From: an uncultured Flammeovirgaceae bacterium
GTDB lineage: Bacteria; Bacteroidota; Bacteroidia; Cytophagales; Cyclobacteriaceae
NCBI GenBank assembly: GCA_937883755.1
Contig: CAKZYA010000034.1
Location: 1-64,000 of the forward strand
DNA length: 64,000 nt
Direction of reading: 5' to 3'
The notes beneath the pieces are model-generated. The model was given only the letters and a program-made list of their open reading frames with translations. It did no database searches and was not told where the DNA came from. The translations under genes and the position numbers were made by a program. This document shows positions 29,901-39,500 of the stretch, in pieces (positions within the stretch are counted from its first letter, which is position 1; each line of letters opens with the position of its first letter).

Positions 29901-30909
29901 GGTAGATAATTCGGAAATTATCATTGACAATCGGGACACCGAGCGAGTGAGTATCGTAGGCTTCTGGCCCCCGCGTACCTCCGCTTTCGGCGGAACTTAC
30001 ATTGGTTCCGATTTTATCATTGACCTTAACGAACTGAAAGGGGAAAAGTCGGTGACCTATACTACCCCAATCCCATTGGACGGAGCGTATCAGGTATACG
30101 GACGTTGGACGGCCACTAACAGTCGGGCGAAAAGCGTACCGTATATCGTCACCTCCGCACTAGGAGTGGATACAGTCACTGTTGATCAAACCGACGTGAC
30201 CAACCGAAGCCAGTGGGCACTACTCGGCGAGTATGATTTCACCCAAGCCAGCGGGGCGCAGGTGGTCATTTCCAACGCCAACACCTCGGGCGATGTAGTG
30301 GCCGATGCCGTTCGCCTTACCTACGAAGGCCCTAGCGAACCGCAGGAGGTGCTTAATCTGAACCTGACGTCAGTGTGCAGTGACGACCCGGCGACCGAGC
30401 GACGGTGGCGAATTCGTAATCCGAACAACTTTCCGGTGACGGTCATCTGGCGGGTGTACCGTACCGCTCAAACCGATACGGTAGAAGCCCCAGCGGGCGA
30501 TTCATTCTTCACCACGGCCACCGTAGGCGGAGCCAATACCACCAAGATTTTCTGGAAAAATGAGGAAGGGAAAACCCGAAGCCGAACCAAAGCTTCCGGG
30601 GGTGCCCAGTGCCCTCCCGACAGTAATGCCCGTACGAATGATGTGTTTGAGAAATCACTGGGGCCGGTTGTCGCTCTCTTCGCTAACCCCGCTCGCGATC
30701 AGCTACAGATACGAGTAGAAGGCGAGAGCGAGGAAGTTCAAAACGTACGCCTGACCGACCTAAGCGGACGGGTGTTTCCGGTAGAAATTAGTCGTACCTC
30801 CGGTAATACGCTAACGTTGTTAATCACGGAATTGCCCCGCGGCCTGTATCTGCTTTATGGTACACTGGACAATCAGCCGTTTACCAAACGAGTGGTTGTG
30901 GAACGATGA
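26995..30909 (+). CDS. GH74-like glycanase with two golvesin-like modules, FN3 and T9SS sorting domain
   Basis: 1304 aa. Signal peptide (about 1-23). Residues about 28-740 form a two-lobed BNR beta-propeller (STDQGDTW, SRNGGRDW, SNDGGASF, SQNRGESW, TQDGGATW, STDGGASF). GH74 hallmarks are visible: GGGGRTVGF, YLRTDVAGMY (D57) and GIADIRGFVHNDI (D407), matching the two catalytic Asp positions of xyloglucan-type GH74 enzymes. Two golvesin/xly-like carbohydrate-binding modules (about 750-880 and 980-1110) flank an FN3 domain (about 885-970). A type-A type IX sorting domain ends the protein. Probably a secreted endo-glycanase starting breakdown of a branched beta-glucan or related chain; the exact substrate is not fixed by sequence. 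The enzyme arm of the PUL starts here. Confidence 0.82.
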   Translation: MNQPVKLLSLTLLFLAGICSAWGQENSQWDNVPVGGGGRTVGFIGSPTSDAIYLRTDVAGMYKKRANEANWTRLTQKFGPEYGERMSGCAGLGVHPTDDNILYAALSKGLYKSTDQGDTWEQVLPLRIFPNGGRVDRSDRNYGEALVVDPFNGEVVYYGSQDQGLFYSRNGGRDWNTISTNQLPANGSRSVVVDHTRARINIGTENERARFVYVSVRNEGLYRSNDGGASFSQWQDTLPGGGTYIRWLRISQNGELYAAHEKGLARWDGTDWADVSPVSGAEVTTVATDPRNNNQVICFTSGNIYRSQNRGESWEIVPYQVGDIAPWSADRYRPGQVTTFALYIDDQSEGENNKAYVCSNYLPWQTNDIWAPTTIWDALYRGNEMTINITGISLPGDRAPYISGIADIRGFVHNDITQYPEQQANIPLEDLEAGFFTPNFPGIDYSETNPDVVWFIASKVPGYVPLVFRSDDAGGVVNYVSNPSIGAVWEKNIQANGAGGPKIAASATDPDNVVTLIKKYVRYTQDGGATWQTPANLDSLDRGLERPIEYEFDDLVQSDRANGNKFYIYDTNGKFYRSTDGGASFNEVTTAGLPGRGFIQGGFHSATGGGVRIAAAPGLEGEVWLALGSSGIWRANGTGADKTDSFEEITFFRRLNPTAVTFGKAAPGSLVPAVYAYASRAADGLWGIWKSEDLGTSWELATPIDQPGQWVRVLVGDQQQYGRVFVGDASYGIRVLQIDTTSTEVGDIIIDNTDPEASAQGQWGTRTFTPAGQSFVGSNYLVNVTSDPGQVRYSPTIATAGIYNIYGRWIANNQRASNVRYVVNTGSQSDTVTVDQRQNGGQWVPLGTYSLVAGSGSQVEILNEGTDGITIADAIRWEYVVAEPPLRPSGFEATLDDFTQVTLEWFDNASNETGFVLERSTNGGSFAVVDTIAANELNYIDATLEFNQQYVYRIKAINAFGESSTTTVEVDNSEIIIDNRDTERVSIVGFWPPRTSAFGGTYIGSDFIIDLNELKGEKSVTYTTPIPLDGAYQVYGRWTATNSRAKSVPYIVTSALGVDTVTVDQTDVTNRSQWALLGEYDFTQASGAQVVISNANTSGDVVADAVRLTYEGPSEPQEVLNLNLTSVCSDDPATERRWRIRNPNNFPVTVIWRVYRTAQTDTVEAPAGDSFFTTATVGGANTTKIFWKNEEGKTRSRTKASGGAQCPPDSNARTNDVFEKSLGPVVALFANPARDQLQIRVEGESEEVQNVRLTDLSGRVFPVEISRTSGNTLTLLITELPRGLYLLYGTLDNQPFTKRVVVER

Positions 30910-30919
30910 AAGTCTGACT

Positions 30920-30946
30920 CCCCCTCGGAGGGCATCCCCGAGGGGG
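30920..30946 (+). terminator. GC-rich hairpin after the GH74-like gene
   Basis: CCCCCTCGG (30920-30928) and CCGAGGGGG (30938-30946) pair perfectly over a 9-nt loop. There is no long T-run, so it may act as an attenuator or processing/stability element rather than a full stop within the arm. Confidence 0.5.
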
Positions 30947-31012
30947 GTGGTTCTACCCATCACGTAGCAATCCGGATTGAGAAAGGTATTTTACGCTCAG
31001 TAATTATTAACA

Positions 31013-33001
31013 ATGTATAAGTTGAATTCACGAAAAACACGCATACTGCTATCGGCAGTATTTGCATCAATTTTTCTAAATGGACTAGCCTACGCCCAAG
31101 ATCGGCCTAATATCTTATGGCTGGTCATTGAGGATACGTCGCCCTACCTATTTCCAGCTTATGGCAATGAATTGATCGAAACCCCGAATCTGGATTTCTT
31201 ACAGCAAAACGGAGTGGTCTTTGACAATGCTTTTGCCCCAGGGCCGCAGTGTTCGCCCGCCCGCTCGTCGCTTATCAGCGGTTGCGATGCCACTACGTTT
31301 GGTAACGATCTCCATCGGGAAGGCCGCCCGATACCTGATTTCTACTTCTTTCCAACCCATTTGCGCAAGCAGGGATACTACTGCGTGAATGCTGGCAAAA
31401 CTGACTACAACATTCCCAAATCAGAAGAGGGGCAACTACTGGAACCGGTCTGGAACGAAAACAGTAACCAAGCTACCTACAATCATCCCGACCGGAATAA
31501 CCGTCCGTTTTTCGCTCAGTTTAATAACATGACCTCGCACATGAGCCGGATGACAACCATCACGCCGGACGTACGCGAACCGGTGAGCGTAGCAGTATCC
31601 GGCGATGACTTGCCACCTTATGTACCCGATTTGCCCCAGACCCGCGCTGATTACGCCCTGCACCTAGAAGGAGTGCAAAATACTGATCGTTGGGTGGGTT
31701 TGTTTCTAGATGATTTGCGGGAACGTAAGCTACTGGAAAACACCATTATCTTCTTCTTTTCCGACCACGGCGGTTGCCTGCCGCGGGGCAAAGCTTTCCC
31801 CTACGACACGGGTCATAGGGCAGCCTTGTTGGTGTACGTACCTGACCGCTGGCAATCGCTCTGGGACGAGCAAGCGGACGTCCGTTCGGGTCGGCTGGTC
31901 ACGTTTACTGACTTTGGTCCGACCGCGCTGAGCCTGGCCGGAATGAAGCCCCCGGAGACTATGCAGGGAAAAGCGTTTATGGGAGAGTATCGCGAAAACC
32001 CTCGAGAGTACGCTTACGCCTTTCGGACGAATACCGGAGCCCACTTTGATCCGTCGCGTTCAGTCTACGACGGACGGTTTCATTATATCCGCTACTATAC
32101 TCCTTACAAAATTCACGGGTTGCGACAGTCTTTTCAGTTCGGGATGCCTGCCCAACTGGCCTGGGACACCCTGTTTCACTTTGGCGAAACACTCCCGCAG
32201 CATCGGCAGTACTATCAGCCCAAACCTTATGAAATGCTCTTCGACCTAGCGGCTGACCCCTGGGAAATGAACAACCTTGCCAACCGATCTGCCTATCAGG
32301 ATAAGCTGCAAGAATTGAGAAAAGTAGTGGCCGGCCACCAGGTAGAGGTCAATGATCTGGGTTTCTTTCCGCCCGATGCCCGACGGAAATTAGTCGCCGA
32401 GGGTGGTAACTTGTACAATAAGGTGCGGGAGATAAATTATCCGCTTGGAGAACTCCAGCAGTTAGCTGCATTAGCTTCCAATCCCGATGAAATCAGCGGT
32501 GAGCGTCTGATTGATTATCTAAATCACGAACGGACGTCCTTTCGATTCTGGGCAGCATCGGGATTTGCCTACCTGTATTCGCAGGGAATAAGCTATACGG
32601 TGCCTGAGGCTTTGCGAGCGTTAGTCAATGATAAAAGTCTGTCAATAGCCGCTACGGCATCTGAAGCCTTAGTCTATGCCGGGGAAGTTTCCTTTGGAGT
32701 GGATGCGCTCATCGGGCAGTGTGCAGACGGGAGCGGAGCGGCGATTTCAGCCCTAGAAGAAGTGCAGCACCGTTACCAAATCAGTGAGAAGCAGGTAGAT
32801 CAAATTAAGCAACTCGCTCAAGAACAAGATAACTTCGGACTCCGTAGCGTACTAATCAATCTGAAAGAATTACCATTGGATAGCCTATTTACTGAGCAGC
32901 AACGAGCCAGTTTTATGCGGGGCTATCGCGACCGAATTAGTAACTGGGCTCCCACTCGGCCTACTTCTGACCAAAAATATCCAGTAAACGAAAAGCAATG
33001 A
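31013..33001 (+). CDS. type I sulfatase (formylglycine-dependent), secreted
   Basis: 662 aa. Signal peptide (about 1-29, ending LAYAQ). Sulfatase core with N-terminal metal-site motif VIEDTSPY and activation motif CSPAR (C80, the residue converted to formylglycine), followed by SSLISG; FFFSDHGG supplies the second metal site. After about residue 470 the C-terminal 170 residues are alpha-helical with HEAT-like character (LRALVNDKSLSIAATASEAL), seen in some polysaccharide sulfatases. It removes sulfate esters so that the glycosidases can act. Maturation needs a formylglycine-generating enzyme encoded elsewhere. Confidence 0.92.
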   Translation: MYKLNSRKTRILLSAVFASIFLNGLAYAQDRPNILWLVIEDTSPYLFPAYGNELIETPNLDFLQQNGVVFDNAFAPGPQCSPARSSLISGCDATTFGNDLHREGRPIPDFYFFPTHLRKQGYYCVNAGKTDYNIPKSEEGQLLEPVWNENSNQATYNHPDRNNRPFFAQFNNMTSHMSRMTTITPDVREPVSVAVSGDDLPPYVPDLPQTRADYALHLEGVQNTDRWVGLFLDDLRERKLLENTIIFFFSDHGGCLPRGKAFPYDTGHRAALLVYVPDRWQSLWDEQADVRSGRLVTFTDFGPTALSLAGMKPPETMQGKAFMGEYRENPREYAYAFRTNTGAHFDPSRSVYDGRFHYIRYYTPYKIHGLRQSFQFGMPAQLAWDTLFHFGETLPQHRQYYQPKPYEMLFDLAADPWEMNNLANRSAYQDKLQELRKVVAGHQVEVNDLGFFPPDARRKLVAEGGNLYNKVREINYPLGELQQLAALASNPDEISGERLIDYLNHERTSFRFWAASGFAYLYSQGISYTVPEALRALVNDKSLSIAATASEALVYAGEVSFGVDALIGQCADGSGAAISALEEVQHRYQISEKQVDQIKQLAQEQDNFGLRSVLINLKELPLDSLFTEQQRASFMRGYRDRISNWAPTRPTSDQKYPVNEKQ

Positions 33002-33052
33002 TTCACGATGTGATATTGCATTTTCACTAATCACCCTTAAACAACAACAATC

Positions 33053-35155
33053 ATGAGAAACCCTTCATTTAGTCATTGGCTTAGGCTGGCAGCATTACTA
33101 TTGTTTGTGATGAGTGCCCATTTTTTATTTGCTCAGACTTACGTCAATCCTGATGATAATCTGACCGATTTAATCAGACAATCCAATGGCGGTACGTTTA
33201 TCTTACGAGCGGGTACCTACGAACCGCTCTATCTTGACGGTGAAAGATTCACTGAGGCGCGTCCCTTAGTGCTCAAAGCAGCTCCCGGTGCCAATGTCAA
33301 AATCAGAAGCTATCGCGACGGTTCCCGAACCCGCTGCTTACAGCTTAATAACTCCAGCTATATGGTTTTTGAGGGCATTCACTTTACCGAATCGGGCTAC
33401 GAGGGGGTGTGGCTGGAAGGCTGCGATCATATTATCTTTAAAGGCTGTGAAGTATCGCAAACTGGGCTGGCTGGAATTAAAGTCGCCTTACGGTCTAAGT
33501 ACATTGATATTCTGAATTGCCATATTCACGATAATGGAGTACGCGATGCCAGTAGTCCCCGCTATGGGGAAGGACTTTACGTAGGACGGGGTGGAGGGCA
33601 TACCGAAGATAACTGGCCGGATCTTACGGAGTACGTATGGGTTGAGGGATGCCGATTCAACAATAACGGAGCGGCCGAAGCGATTAATGTGAAAGGTGAG
33701 GTATTCCGGACAACTATTCGGAACAACCAAATCTCCAGCACGACCTTACGCCAGAAGAATTACCCACAAGCTAATGAGGGGGCAATTTCACTAGATCACC
33801 TTTCGGTGCTGGATGATGGAAACAACAAACGTAAATACCAAATAAATACTCCACGGGAAAACTGGGTTGAGAACAATACAATCGACGGAGTAAGGTCCGG
33901 AGCGGATGCGCGCATAGCGGGAATCTACAGCGCAGGTACCGGTAATTACATTGTCAACAACACCATCAAAAACGTACGCACTAATAATAATCCTACACAA
34001 CCGGCCAATGGCATCCGCCTGAATAATTGGGGAGCGAACAACATAAAAGACGGTCAGCCATGTTATGTGTGGAATAATGAAAATATCAATGTAGAAGACG
34101 GTAATGCACTCGGTAATCTGGCTATTCAGCAGAATCCGGGTTCTAATCCCAATCGCCCACAAAGCTGGTATCAGAGCACTACCAACCCTTCACCGACTGC
34201 TGATGCTATCAATTCGGTAACATCTCCCAATACCGTAAGCCCGGGGCAAACCGTAGCGGTTCAAGTGAACTATTCTGCCTCTACTGAGCGCGACCTGATT
34301 GTACTACTGCAACGAGACTCATCACCTTTTACCAGCTTTGGAGGGAAACGAGTGAGTGTATCGGCAGGTAGCCGAAGTACAACGGTCAATATTGCCGTGA
34401 ACGCTGACATCCCTATCGCCAACGATGCCTATCAATTTCAAACGTTCACTACCTCCAAAGGGGGCATCTGGGGGCAGCGTTTGGACAACAAAGTAAAGAA
34501 AGACGTAGACTGTGTAACTGGAGGTAGTAATCCTTCGTCGGGCAACATCGTCATTCGGGCTAAAGGCAGTTGTGGGTCGGAGCAGATGGTGCTGAAAGTA
34601 AACGGCAGTACTGTTGAAACTTGGAATAATGTGAGTACAACCACTACTGACTATACTTACAGTGGATATTCGTCGGGAACAGTACAGGTACATTTCACGA
34701 ATGATGCTACTAACGTAAACGGCTGCCCGGACCGGAACCTGCAAGTAGAACGCGTCACCATTTGCGGCACAGAGCGGTCGGGTACGAGGGTAAGCAACAG
34801 CGGTACCGACATTGACTTATGGTCGAACGGCTACTTTGACTATGGTAACCCTGGTTGTAGCAATGCTCGAGTGGCTGCTACCCCGAAAAATAATGGTTTT
34901 TCTAACCTGCTTGGCTCGGAGCTAACCAACATCCGTATGTATCCCAACCCGGCTTGTACAACGCTAACCGTGGACGGTGAGTCCGATTACGCAGTAGCTA
35001 TTATAGATCTTTTGGGGAGGGTGTTGTTGAGCCGATCTCACGTATCCGGTCGTTGCCAACTAAATATCCAGGGGTTGGCTCCCGGCGGATACATTGTGGA
35101 GTACCAAGGCTCGTCGGGTATGACTACGAAAAGGGTATTGATTGAACGTGAGTAA
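33053..35155 (+). CDS. secreted parallel beta-helix protein with CBM60-like module and T9SS sorting domain
   Basis: 700 aa. Signal peptide (about 1-28, ending FLFAQ). Residues about 40-345 show right-handed beta-helix periodicity typical of pectate/alginate-lyase-like or epimerase proteins (YMVFEGIHFTESGYEGVWLE, HIIFKGCEVSQTGLAGIKV, YIDILNCHIHDNG, NYIVNNTIKNV). About 500-590 resembles a calcium-dependent xylan-binding module of the CBM36/60 type (IRAKGSCGSEQMVLKVNGST; TVQVHFTNDA; NLQVERVTICG). The last 75 residues are a type-A type IX sorting domain (IRMYPNPACTTLTVDG). No catalytic residues could be assigned, so lyase, hydrolase and binding-only roles all remain possible. Confidence 0.75.
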   Translation: MRNPSFSHWLRLAALLLFVMSAHFLFAQTYVNPDDNLTDLIRQSNGGTFILRAGTYEPLYLDGERFTEARPLVLKAAPGANVKIRSYRDGSRTRCLQLNNSSYMVFEGIHFTESGYEGVWLEGCDHIIFKGCEVSQTGLAGIKVALRSKYIDILNCHIHDNGVRDASSPRYGEGLYVGRGGGHTEDNWPDLTEYVWVEGCRFNNNGAAEAINVKGEVFRTTIRNNQISSTTLRQKNYPQANEGAISLDHLSVLDDGNNKRKYQINTPRENWVENNTIDGVRSGADARIAGIYSAGTGNYIVNNTIKNVRTNNNPTQPANGIRLNNWGANNIKDGQPCYVWNNENINVEDGNALGNLAIQQNPGSNPNRPQSWYQSTTNPSPTADAINSVTSPNTVSPGQTVAVQVNYSASTERDLIVLLQRDSSPFTSFGGKRVSVSAGSRSTTVNIAVNADIPIANDAYQFQTFTTSKGGIWGQRLDNKVKKDVDCVTGGSNPSSGNIVIRAKGSCGSEQMVLKVNGSTVETWNNVSTTTTDYTYSGYSSGTVQVHFTNDATNVNGCPDRNLQVERVTICGTERSGTRVSNSGTDIDLWSNGYFDYGNPGCSNARVAATPKNNGFSNLLGSELTNIRMYPNPACTTLTVDGESDYAVAIIDLLGRVLLSRSHVSGRCQLNIQGLAPGGYIVEYQGSSGMTTKRVLIERE

Positions 35156-35385
35156 GCTATTATTAGGAGCCTTCCGGTCAGTACATTGCTGGTCGGTGCT
35201 CTCTTTCTCGAAAACGATATGACGAATAATTATTTACTACGGGTCGGCCTCAAGACTATACACCTAGGTTCCTTCGCGCGGGCTGGGGTGCGGTTCTGCC
35301 TCTCCGGAGTAATTCGGCAGGGCAAACTGAGAAGGTTTCCTCTTAGAAGTAAAAAATTCAGTAAACAATTAATATACTTACCATT

Positions 35386-36528
35386 ATGCAGGTCTATCTA
35401 CTCTATATCCGCTTGACCCTAAGTCTTCTTCTCCTTTGGTGGTCGGAGTCGAGCAATGCTCAATCTCTCGAGAAACCCTGGATGCTGGGTCCTTTTGTGA
35501 AGGCCGACAGTACGAACCCGATCATGGGTCGCGATACCACGACGAATTTTTACTGCCCGATCCGGCAAAAAGTGCTTCATTGGGAGGCCAAAGATGTGTT
35601 TAACCCCTGCGCAGTGGTAAAAGACGGTAAGGTCTATCTGCTCTATCGGGCCGAAGATTTTGAAGGAAAACACAAGGGCACCTCTCGAATCGGCCTGGCC
35701 GTGAGTGAGGACGGCATTCACTTCGAGCGGCATTCCACCCCTGTACTTTATCCGAAAAACGATTCGCTGAAAACCAAAGAATGGGAGGGTGGCTGTGAAG
35801 ACCCGCGTATCGTAGAAGGCCCGGATGACACCTACTATATGACCTACACCGCGTACTCGGGCAATGCTATTTATCTGGCACTCGCCTCTTCCCAGAACCT
35901 GCTAGACTGGGAGAAACACGGGGTAATTGCGGGGATTGGTCAGGTTTTTCCGGCCGAAGGCGGTTTCAAAGCGGGAATGATCGTGAGTGAACTCGTAGGC
36001 GATCGTTTAGTGGCTAAGAAAATCAGCGGGCAGTATTGGATGTACTGGGGAGTGGGAACGCTACGATTAGCAGTATCCAATGATTTAATTACTTGGGAGC
36101 GGGTGAAAGATGAGAGTGGTAGCGACTTGGTAGTATTAGGTCCTCGCCCCTCTACTCAGTATGCCGAAGTTGATAACCTAGCAGTAGAAGCGGGTCCCGC
36201 TGCCGTTTATACTGACGATGGCATTGTCGTCTTTTACAATGGTATTTACAATCCTCTTCCTCTGGAAGAGCGGGTGCCTACTCCGGCTGGGCCGAACTTC
36301 GGTAATGGCTGGTGTGGGGTGCAAGCCTTATTCAACAAAGACGACCCCACCAAACTGATTGATCGGGCTGAACAACCCAGCATCAAACCCGACCGACCGT
36401 ACGAGCTTCGCGGGCAAATTCCCAATGTGACATTCGTAGAAGGTTTGGTACACTTCAACGGAAAATGGTTCGCCTACTACGGCACTGCTGACTCATTTAT
36501 TGCGGTGGCAGTAGCTGATGCTGATTAA
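35386..36528 (+). CDS. GH130 glycosidase/phosphorylase, exported
   Basis: 380 aa. N-terminal signal (about 1-25, ending SSNAQ). A five-bladed propeller with GH130 marks: FNPCAVVKDGKVYLLYRAED, RIGLAVSEDGIHF, and GGCEDPRIVEG with the catalytic Asp at D139. GH130 enzymes act on beta-mannosides as phosphorylases or, in exported forms, mostly as beta-1,2-mannosidases. The signal peptide favours a hydrolase because the periplasm is not a phosphorolysis-favouring site. The preceding 230-bp spacer holds a weak GAGC...GCTC hairpin (35167-35201) and no convincing gene. Confidence 0.85.
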   Translation: MQVYLLYIRLTLSLLLLWWSESSNAQSLEKPWMLGPFVKADSTNPIMGRDTTTNFYCPIRQKVLHWEAKDVFNPCAVVKDGKVYLLYRAEDFEGKHKGTSRIGLAVSEDGIHFERHSTPVLYPKNDSLKTKEWEGGCEDPRIVEGPDDTYYMTYTAYSGNAIYLALASSQNLLDWEKHGVIAGIGQVFPAEGGFKAGMIVSELVGDRLVAKKISGQYWMYWGVGTLRLAVSNDLITWERVKDESGSDLVVLGPRPSTQYAEVDNLAVEAGPAAVYTDDGIVVFYNGIYNPLPLEERVPTPAGPNFGNGWCGVQALFNKDDPTKLIDRAEQPSIKPDRPYELRGQIPNVTFVEGLVHFNGKWFAYYGTADSFIAVAVADAD

Positions 36529-36565
36529 TTCTTGATAGTTTTCTGTGCCTATACCTGAAATTTTG

Positions 36566-39500
36566 ATGAGAAAAATAGCATTCATTTATTTCAATTTGTT
36601 CGCCGTTGTTTACGCTAGTGCGCAATCGTTCACCTTTGATCCCAGCAACCAAGACATCGGCTATACGCCCCGGGCCTTTACTTTCGGCAACCAAGAGCAA
36701 ATTATCATCAGCGGCGAGATGCAATACTACCGAGTGGATCCCGCCGAGTGGGAAGACCGGTTGCTCAAGATGAAGGGAGCATTGGTTAACTGCGTGTCTT
36801 CCTATATCCCCTGGGGGTTGCACGAACCCCAGAAAGGCGCGTTTGATTATCAGGGATTTAAGGATGTTTTCTTGTTTAACCAAATGGCTGACTCCCTGGG
36901 TCTGTATAGCATCCTGAAGCCCTCGGGCTACATCTGCAATGAATTCACCGGGGGCGGATTTCCGGCCTGGCTATGGGCCGAAGAGGGCTGGCCCCGAACG
37001 GCCGATCCGGCCTTTTTAGCCGCCATTGATCGCTGGCTTGAGAACATCATCCCGCAGTTAAATCCTTACCAAATTACCGAGGGCGGGAACATGATCTTCT
37101 GCCAGTTAGAAAACGAATACAGCAAAGGTAACAAACCCTACTTGCTGCACTACCGAGACAAGGTGCGACAATTGGGCATGAACATTCCCTTGGTCAATAA
37201 CGGTGGAAAAGATTTGGGGCACCCGGGTACCATTCCTACCTATGATCTCTACCTGAAACCCATGCCCGAGAGCCTCCTCAACCGAGATTGGAGCCGTTCC
37301 AACTCCCAGCCAACAGAAGGAAAACCTCGCTTTAGTAGTGAGTATGAATCAGGCTGGCTCAATACAGAGTACTCGAACATGGAAACCCAAATGGGGCATA
37401 TATCTGGTGAGTGGCTTAAGACCTTAGCAGCACTGGCGTATTACCAAGGTGATGCGGGCCTTAATTATTATATGTTTTGTGGGGGAACCGACCGAGGTAT
37501 GAACGCATCTAAGAAGTTTCCTAACTCGTATTTCAATGTGGCACCCATCGGAGAATACGGCCAACTAAACGACTCCTACTACCGCTACAAAGAATTGCAC
37601 GCTTTTATACGATCTTTCGAGGATGTTTTCCTTAACGGAGAGGGAGAAGAGATCAAACTAGCAAACATCCCCGAGCATTTAATGGCAAAAAAACTATCGC
37701 ACCAAGGCACAGAACTGTACTTTCTTATCAACGCTTCAGAAGAGGAAAAATCGTTTATTTTCAATCCCGAAACAGAATCGAGCCAGCCACATCGAGTAAC
37801 GATTCCACCCCTCGGTAGCAAATTGCTAGCCCACAATTTTTCGTTGGGTGACGATCTGAAGTTTATTAATACATCATCTAACATTTTATTCAAAGGCAAT
37901 ACAAAACTGCTTCTTTTTGATGAACCCTTTCAGGAAGGGTTTATCCGTATTGCAGGCAACCAGCTTGACCGAGTCAACGATAACCCGTTTCAGATGGACG
38001 TCAGTTATGACGGTACGTTTACTGAGATACGATACATGCACGAGGCCAAAGACCAGTACATCCAGATTGGGGAAAATCAGATTTGGATTGTACCGAAAGC
38101 TCGGGCTGAGCGTACATTTTTTGCGCTCGATGAGGGTGAGATACAAGGGTGTTTGATCTCAGACTTTTACTTTGCTGATGTTACCTTGAAAGGCGACAGC
38201 GTCTCGATTAGCTACCAAGCTACCGGAGGTGAAACTAGCCAACAAACCTATCTGCCGCTTGACGGAACACAATTCCAGCAGTTCTCCCTTCCGCATAGTA
38301 ACCAGTCCGACATTATCCGGTACCGAATTAGCAATCTGACGCAGGGTGCGTTATCGTTTGCGACCATTAAGCAAAACAGTTCGTTTGAAGAAGTGACTTG
38401 GGGTACGCCCTATGAGAAAGCGGGGCTGTATGACAATGGTTACGCTCTTTATACCGGAACCTTTGATGCCGCCAGTGATACCCTTTCGCTCTTGATCCCA
38501 GAAGTTAATGATTATTTTGCCATCTACTGCAACGGTAAATTGATTGAAAAAGGACAACGCACTACACAAGTCCATCTGTCTGATCTGAAGAGAAAAAATA
38601 ATGTACTTGAAGTGTTCGTATTGGCGGGGGGACTAGACAAAAACGGACCGGGAGCCATCATGAGTTTGAGTGGTACTAACATGCCTTTTTATCTTAACCC
38701 GACGCATACGATTAGCCTGGAGAAGTGGGAAAGAAAAACCTTGTTTAAAGACAGTCAAGAAAAAAATACCTTCTATCGCGATAAAGATGTGCTACTCTCG
38801 TACCGTGATCCTGATTATTCGGCTAGCATTGGCATGGATATTATAAAGATGCACGATGTGCCCAGTGGTTGGGAAACGGTGGATTTCTCGAACGATACGC
38901 TTCTTCAGAAATTTGATGGGAACGTTGACTGGACCAGAATGTCAGAGATGATCGACAAGACTAAGGTCTACGTGGATCAAGAACTTGAGGGAAAGAAAGT
39001 GCTGCTGAAGATAAACGATGCTGACGTATGGTACTCGCTCTACGTGAATGGTCGCCACTTTCAGGGTGGGTGGCAAGGTTGGGGCCGCTGGGGCTTCGAG
39101 GATAGGCCAAGATACATTGACGTAACGGCTGCTATTCAATTTGGGGAGGAAAACAGCGTAGTGGTGCGGTGTTGGCAAGGTCCCAAAGGTGGTGGATTAC
39201 AAGAGGCGGCGGATTTGATCTTTTGCGATGATGTAGTAGCCAGTACCGCCCAGGTTTATGACGTAAATCAAGGCATTGAAAACATCATTCAACAGAATAG
39301 CCTCAAGGCTAGTGACATCAGTAAGGAGTTTCCCTCGATCCTCAGCGGGAGCTTTACTTATCAGGCGCGTTCTGATCGGCAAGCCCCTTTGTACGTAAAT
39401 GTGTCAGGGAGCGAAGAAGTAAGCTGTATCTTTCTTAACGGAACACTCGTGGCTAAACATTTTCCGTATGGTTATTCGGATAAGATCAGGCTGCTGCCCA

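Noticed and set aside
35186-35416. 76-codon open frame before the GH130 gene
   Set aside because: No domain, and it overlaps the GH130 signal peptide in another frame; more likely leader sequence.
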